Of a DNA stretch of 8,305 bases, positions 7,085 through 8,305 are shown in pieces. Both the position numbers and the translations under genes were made by a program. How positions within the stretch are numbered: position 1 is the first letter of the stretch; every line of letters starts with the position of its first letter. This stretch comes from Desulfovibrio sp. GTDB lineage: Bacteria; Desulfobacterota; Desulfovibrionia; Desulfovibrionales; Desulfovibrionaceae. The stretch is taken from assembly GCA_009773975.1 (NCBI GenBank), contig VSMX01000096.1:1-8305 (forward strand), read 5' to 3'. The notes under the pieces are model-generated. The model was not told where the DNA came from, ran no database searches, and saw nothing but the letters and a program-made list of their open reading frames with translations.

Positions 7085-7165
7085 GGCCGGAAGCTCACAA
7101 CCGTCACAGATACGGCGGCGGATTTTTAGGGCAAGCCCCTGGACATTTCCCGCGCACTTCCGGCC
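7085..7165 (-). ncRNA. C4-like antisense RNA in the leader of the antirepressor gene
   Basis: Read on the minus strand, GGCCGGAAG (7157-7165) and CUUCCGGCC (7085-7093) form a perfect 9-bp closing stem around an interior with two branches. One is GCGG/CCGC (7150-7153 with 7118-7121) capped by an AGGG/CCCU hairpin (7128-7140). The other is CCGU-AUCUGUG-ACGG (7101-7115). The closing stem is followed by UUUU. C4 RNA of phages P1 and P7 is a small multi-stem antisense RNA encoded just upstream of, and on the same transcript as, the antirepressor it represses. Here the element lies 44 bases before a Rha/ORF6C antirepressor-type gene. Its loop and junction match the rha ribosome-binding site. The structure and complementarity are read from the sequence; the C4 name is by resemblance. 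Confidence 0.65.
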
Positions 7166-7230
7166 CAATAAAGGCGAAAATATCTTGCCGCAACGGGCAA
7201 AAGAAAAGGCCGACTACGGGCGGCAATCCG

Positions 7231-7268
7231 TCTGTGAATCAAGGTGTTGTGAGCACCTGATTCACAGA
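7231..7268. repeat. Long inverted repeat at the start of the rha leader
   Basis: Arms 7231-7246 and 7254-7268 are complementary with one bulged base (TCTGTGAATC...GATTCACAGA and GGTG/CACC) around a 7-base loop. No T-run follows on either strand, so it is not an ordinary terminator. It lies just downstream of a probable start of transcription, so it could be an operator or the first hairpin of the mRNA. Its minus strand contains GCUCACAAC, complementary over 9 bases to GUUGUGAGC in the C4-like RNA, and UCACAGA as at the rha ribosome-binding site. Confidence 0.75.
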
Positions 7269-7277
7269 TAAGGGAAT

Positions 7278-7306
7278 TTTATAGAAAAAGTCAAGCCGGG
7301 CTACAA
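7278..7306 (-). promoter_or_regulatory. Probable promoter for the C4-like RNA and rha
   Basis: On the minus strand TTGTAG (7301-7306) and TATAAA (7278-7283) are 17 bases apart, predicting a start near 7271, immediately before the inverted repeat at 7268. The -35 lies within the terminator hairpin of the upstream cassette. The -10 is good and the -35 weak. Confidence 0.45.
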
Positions 7307-7317
7307 AGCCGCCCGGC
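7285..7317 (-). terminator. Terminator of the upstream accessory cassette
   Basis: On the minus strand GCCGGGC (7311-7317) pairs with GCCCGGC (7295-7301), followed by a UUGACUUUUU tail. It lies about 130 bases beyond the stop of the Cys-rich gene and directly after the stop (7301-7303) of a possible small ORF. Confidence 0.65.
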
Positions 7318-7467
7318 TGGCTTTTGCCCAATGGTCAAAGGAGGTAGGCAAAGCCTTGTGCCCCTCGGCCTTGCCGTTTTCGCCCGTTACCCTATCAATT
7401 CGGCTATGGGCAGGTCGCCAAACTCTCCACGGGCGCGGGAGTATCTATCTGTATTTATCCGGGTCAA
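7301..7467 (-). pseudogene. Possible small phage ORF with a -1 frameshift in a G-run
   Basis: From TTG 7467 a frame reads MTRINTDRYSRARGEFGD and on to LPIAELIG, stopping at TAA 7387-7389. The next frame then continues without a stop as VTGENGKAEGHKALP, followed by a segment ending WAKASRAAL, to a TAG at 7301-7303. One extra G in the GGG run (7390-7392) would join the two into a roughly 55-residue protein. The stop sits at the edge of a terminator hairpin, as a real gene end would. The start overlaps the end of the Cys-rich gene by 23 bases, and GGGAAG lies about 9 bases upstream. No family is recognised. It may be a broken gene, a sequencing error or chance. Confidence 0.35.
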
Positions 7468-7816
7468 AGCCAGTTTCTTCCCAATATTCCTTTTGGGCGG
7501 CAAGGGTACTTGGCGGGTAAATGCACTCGTAGCCAATATCGGCCAGCGTCAAATATATTTCCCCGCATTTTTCACACAGATACCAGGAGGCAAGCGGTAT
7601 TTCTCCATTTTCCCCGTATATTCTGACTTCAACGTCTGTTTCAGGGATTTTATTCCTTTCGATTTCCACTACGGTAGAGCCAGGTTCAAGCAATTTGTTA
7701 CAGGAACAGCACCTTTTACGCCGTGAAAGTAGCGGCATCCTGGAAAAGTCTTCGCCTGCTTGCCAGCATTTCATGCCTGGTTCTGGCTCATAATCGCAAC
7801 TGCAAGAGAGGGCCAT
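7445..7816 (-). CDS. Cys-rich, probably zinc-binding small phage protein of unknown function
   Basis: A 123-residue protein with nine cysteines: C5, C7 and C17 near the start, C36-C37-C39 (RCCSCNK), C81-C84 (CEKC) and C98. The CxC of CCSC and the later CEKC are spaced like the two halves of a zinc ribbon, with a beta-rich segment (STVVEIERN, DVEVRIYGENGE) between. There is no signal peptide or membrane segment. GAGG lies 7 bases before ATG 7816. It starts 2 bases after the stop of the DUF4406-like gene, so the two are co-transcribed. I do not recognise a named family; zinc binding is inferred from cysteine spacing. Confidence 0.75.
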   Translation of the reverse strand: MALSCSCDYEPEPGMKCWQAGEDFSRMPLLSRRKRCCSCNKLLEPGSTVVEIERNKIPETDVEVRIYGENGEIPLASWYLCEKCGEIYLTLADIGYECIYPPSTLAAQKEYWEETGFDPDKYR

Positions 7817-7818
7817 GA

Positions 7819-8142
7819 TTATTCCTCATGCAAGATGGTCAGACCGTAAGCTTTGGCCGCTTCATGTTCTATGCGGCAGCCCCGCGCCTGCTCCCAGCCT
7901 CTGCAAAAATAAGCCACATGGCATTTGCTCATATTCTCCAGGGATTTTGCCAGGAAGCAAAGCGGGATATTCTCAACGCCGCGCTCTCTCATGTTTTCCG
8001 GCGCGTACCATTCGTCAGTGAACAGAGTGTTCACCACTTCGTAGCCCATCATGCCTTCCAGTGCTTTTATGGCCCTTTCCCGCGTGGCCACGATTTCCTC
8101 ATCAGACTTGCCAGCCATAGGCTGGGACAGCATTGCTTTCAT
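7819..8142 (-). CDS. DUF4406-like / nucleoside 2-deoxyribosyltransferase-like protein
   Basis: A 107-residue protein beginning MKAMLSQPMAGKSDEEI, which matches the N-terminal SxPMxG strand-loop of DUF4406 and the related nucleoside 2-deoxyribosyltransferase fold. It continues with an ALEGMMGYEVVNT strand, a DEWYAPE segment, then VAYFCRGWEQARGCRIEHEA, the typical GWExxRGCxxEH motif, and a final YGLTILHE strand. DUF4406 genes are common in phage accessory modules; a role in nucleotide metabolism or DNA modification is suspected from the fold but unproven. ATG 8142 is chosen because GGAGG lies 4 bases upstream; an in-frame start at 8166 would place that site inside the coding sequence. It forms a tight pair with the Cys-rich gene, 2 bases apart. 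Confidence 0.8.
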   Translation of the reverse strand: MKAMLSQPMAGKSDEEIVATRERAIKALEGMMGYEVVNTLFTDEWYAPENMRERGVENIPLCFLAKSLENMSKCHVAYFCRGWEQARGCRIEHEAAKAYGLTILHEE

Positions 8143-8168
8143 CTTTCCTCCATATATCTTATCCAAGC

Positions 8169-8187
8169 AAAAACCCCCTTGCGGGGG
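8169..8187 (-). terminator. Rho-independent terminator of the second Rha/ORF6C gene
   Basis: CCCCC (8174-8178) and GGGGG (8183-8187) with a GCAA tetraloop on the minus strand, followed by UUUUU (8169-8173). It is the duplicate of the hairpin at 6063-6083 and separates the second rha copy from the DUF4406-like gene. Confidence 0.85.
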
Positions 8188-8212
8188 CCTGAAATTGCGT
8201 TTTGTAGCTATT

Positions 8213-8305
8213 TTACTTCAAATATTTCCTCACATCCTCGAAATTGTCATTGAGGAATTTCGCCAGCATGACCGGGGCGCGGTTATGCCGCAGAAGATCG
8301 TCAAA
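8213..8305 (-). CDS. 3' end of a second Rha/ORF6C-type gene (cut by window edge)
   Basis: The minus-strand frame entering at 8305 encodes 30 residues ending LAKFLNDNFEDVRKYLK and stops at TAA 8213-8215. It differs from the C-terminus of the gene at 6108-7040 by a single residue (Asp for Thr). The DNA similarity continues past the stop through the terminator. The rest of the gene lies outside the window, so whether it is full length and carries its own Rha domain cannot be seen. Confidence 0.85.
   Translation of the reverse strand, partial: FDDLLRHNRAPVMLAKFLNDNFEDVRKYLK

Larger units (their letters stand above)
8169..8305. repeat. Direct repeat copy 2 (rha 3' end plus terminator)
   Basis: The second copy of the repeat at 6064-6200. 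It runs to the window edge, so the full extent of the duplication is unknown. Confidence 0.9.

Noticed and set aside
6941..7168. A 75-codon minus-strand frame with closely spaced cysteines (CDGCELPAFCIC) upstream of rha
   Set aside because: It starts at a TTG inside the C4-like stem, has no ribosome-binding site and runs about 100 bases into rha; the sequence is better explained as structured RNA.
7285..7296. TTGACT on the minus strand as a -35 box
   Set aside because: It is only 5 bases from the TATAAA box and forms part of the terminator tail; TTGTAG at 7301-7306 has the right spacing.
7331..7726. A 131-codon plus-strand frame
   Set aside because: It is antisense to the Cys-rich gene, which has a good ribosome-binding site and cysteine pairs; no recognisable product.
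4574..8305. A second copy of the tRNA-Ser 3' end as the distal attachment site
   Set aside because: Short matches such as CTCTCC near 7423 do not extend; no real copy is seen, so the other end of the element lies outside the window.

Overview
The window suggests a Gram-negative chromosome of roughly 50% GC carrying a prophage or other integrative element inserted at a tRNA-Ser gene. The protein styles (a YhaN-type ATPase and a CxxCxxCC protein beside a phage module) would fit a sulfate-reducing Desulfovibrio-like bacterium, but this is only an impression and nothing here fixes the taxonomy.

Left part (1-4573), host chromosome. A long plus-strand gene, open at its 5' end, encodes a YhaN/SbcC-like ATPase with extended coiled coils and a central pair of membrane segments. 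It converges on a minus-strand gene for a cysteine-cluster (CxxCxxCC) protein, and a near-perfect bidirectional terminator lies between them. Next comes tRNA-Ser(GGA) with its own promoter and terminator.

Right part (4574-8305), mobile element. All genes read leftward toward the tRNA. A tyrosine integrase ends 15 bases past the tRNA CCA, inside the tRNA terminator hairpin. Its gene overlaps a small excisionase-like HTH gene by 173 bases. A string of terminator hairpins separates this integration module from a Rha/ORF6C phage antirepressor-type gene. Further upstream are a two-gene accessory cassette (Cys-rich protein, DUF4406-like protein), a possible small frameshifted ORF, and the 3' end of a second, nearly identical Rha/ORF6C gene cut by the window edge.

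The most interesting stretch is the roughly 240-base leader of the rha gene. It begins with a probable promoter whose start lies beside a long inverted repeat. It then holds an 81-nt multi-stem RNA closed by a 9-bp stem, which resembles the C4 antisense RNA of P1-like phages. Two short segments of this RNA (7 and 6 nt, 3 nt apart) are complementary, in the right order and with the same 3-nt spacing, to the sequence covering the rha ribosome-binding site. This supports a C4-type switch in which the leader RNA represses translation of the antirepressor on the same transcript. The duplicated rha 3' end suggests that the whole unit may be repeated.
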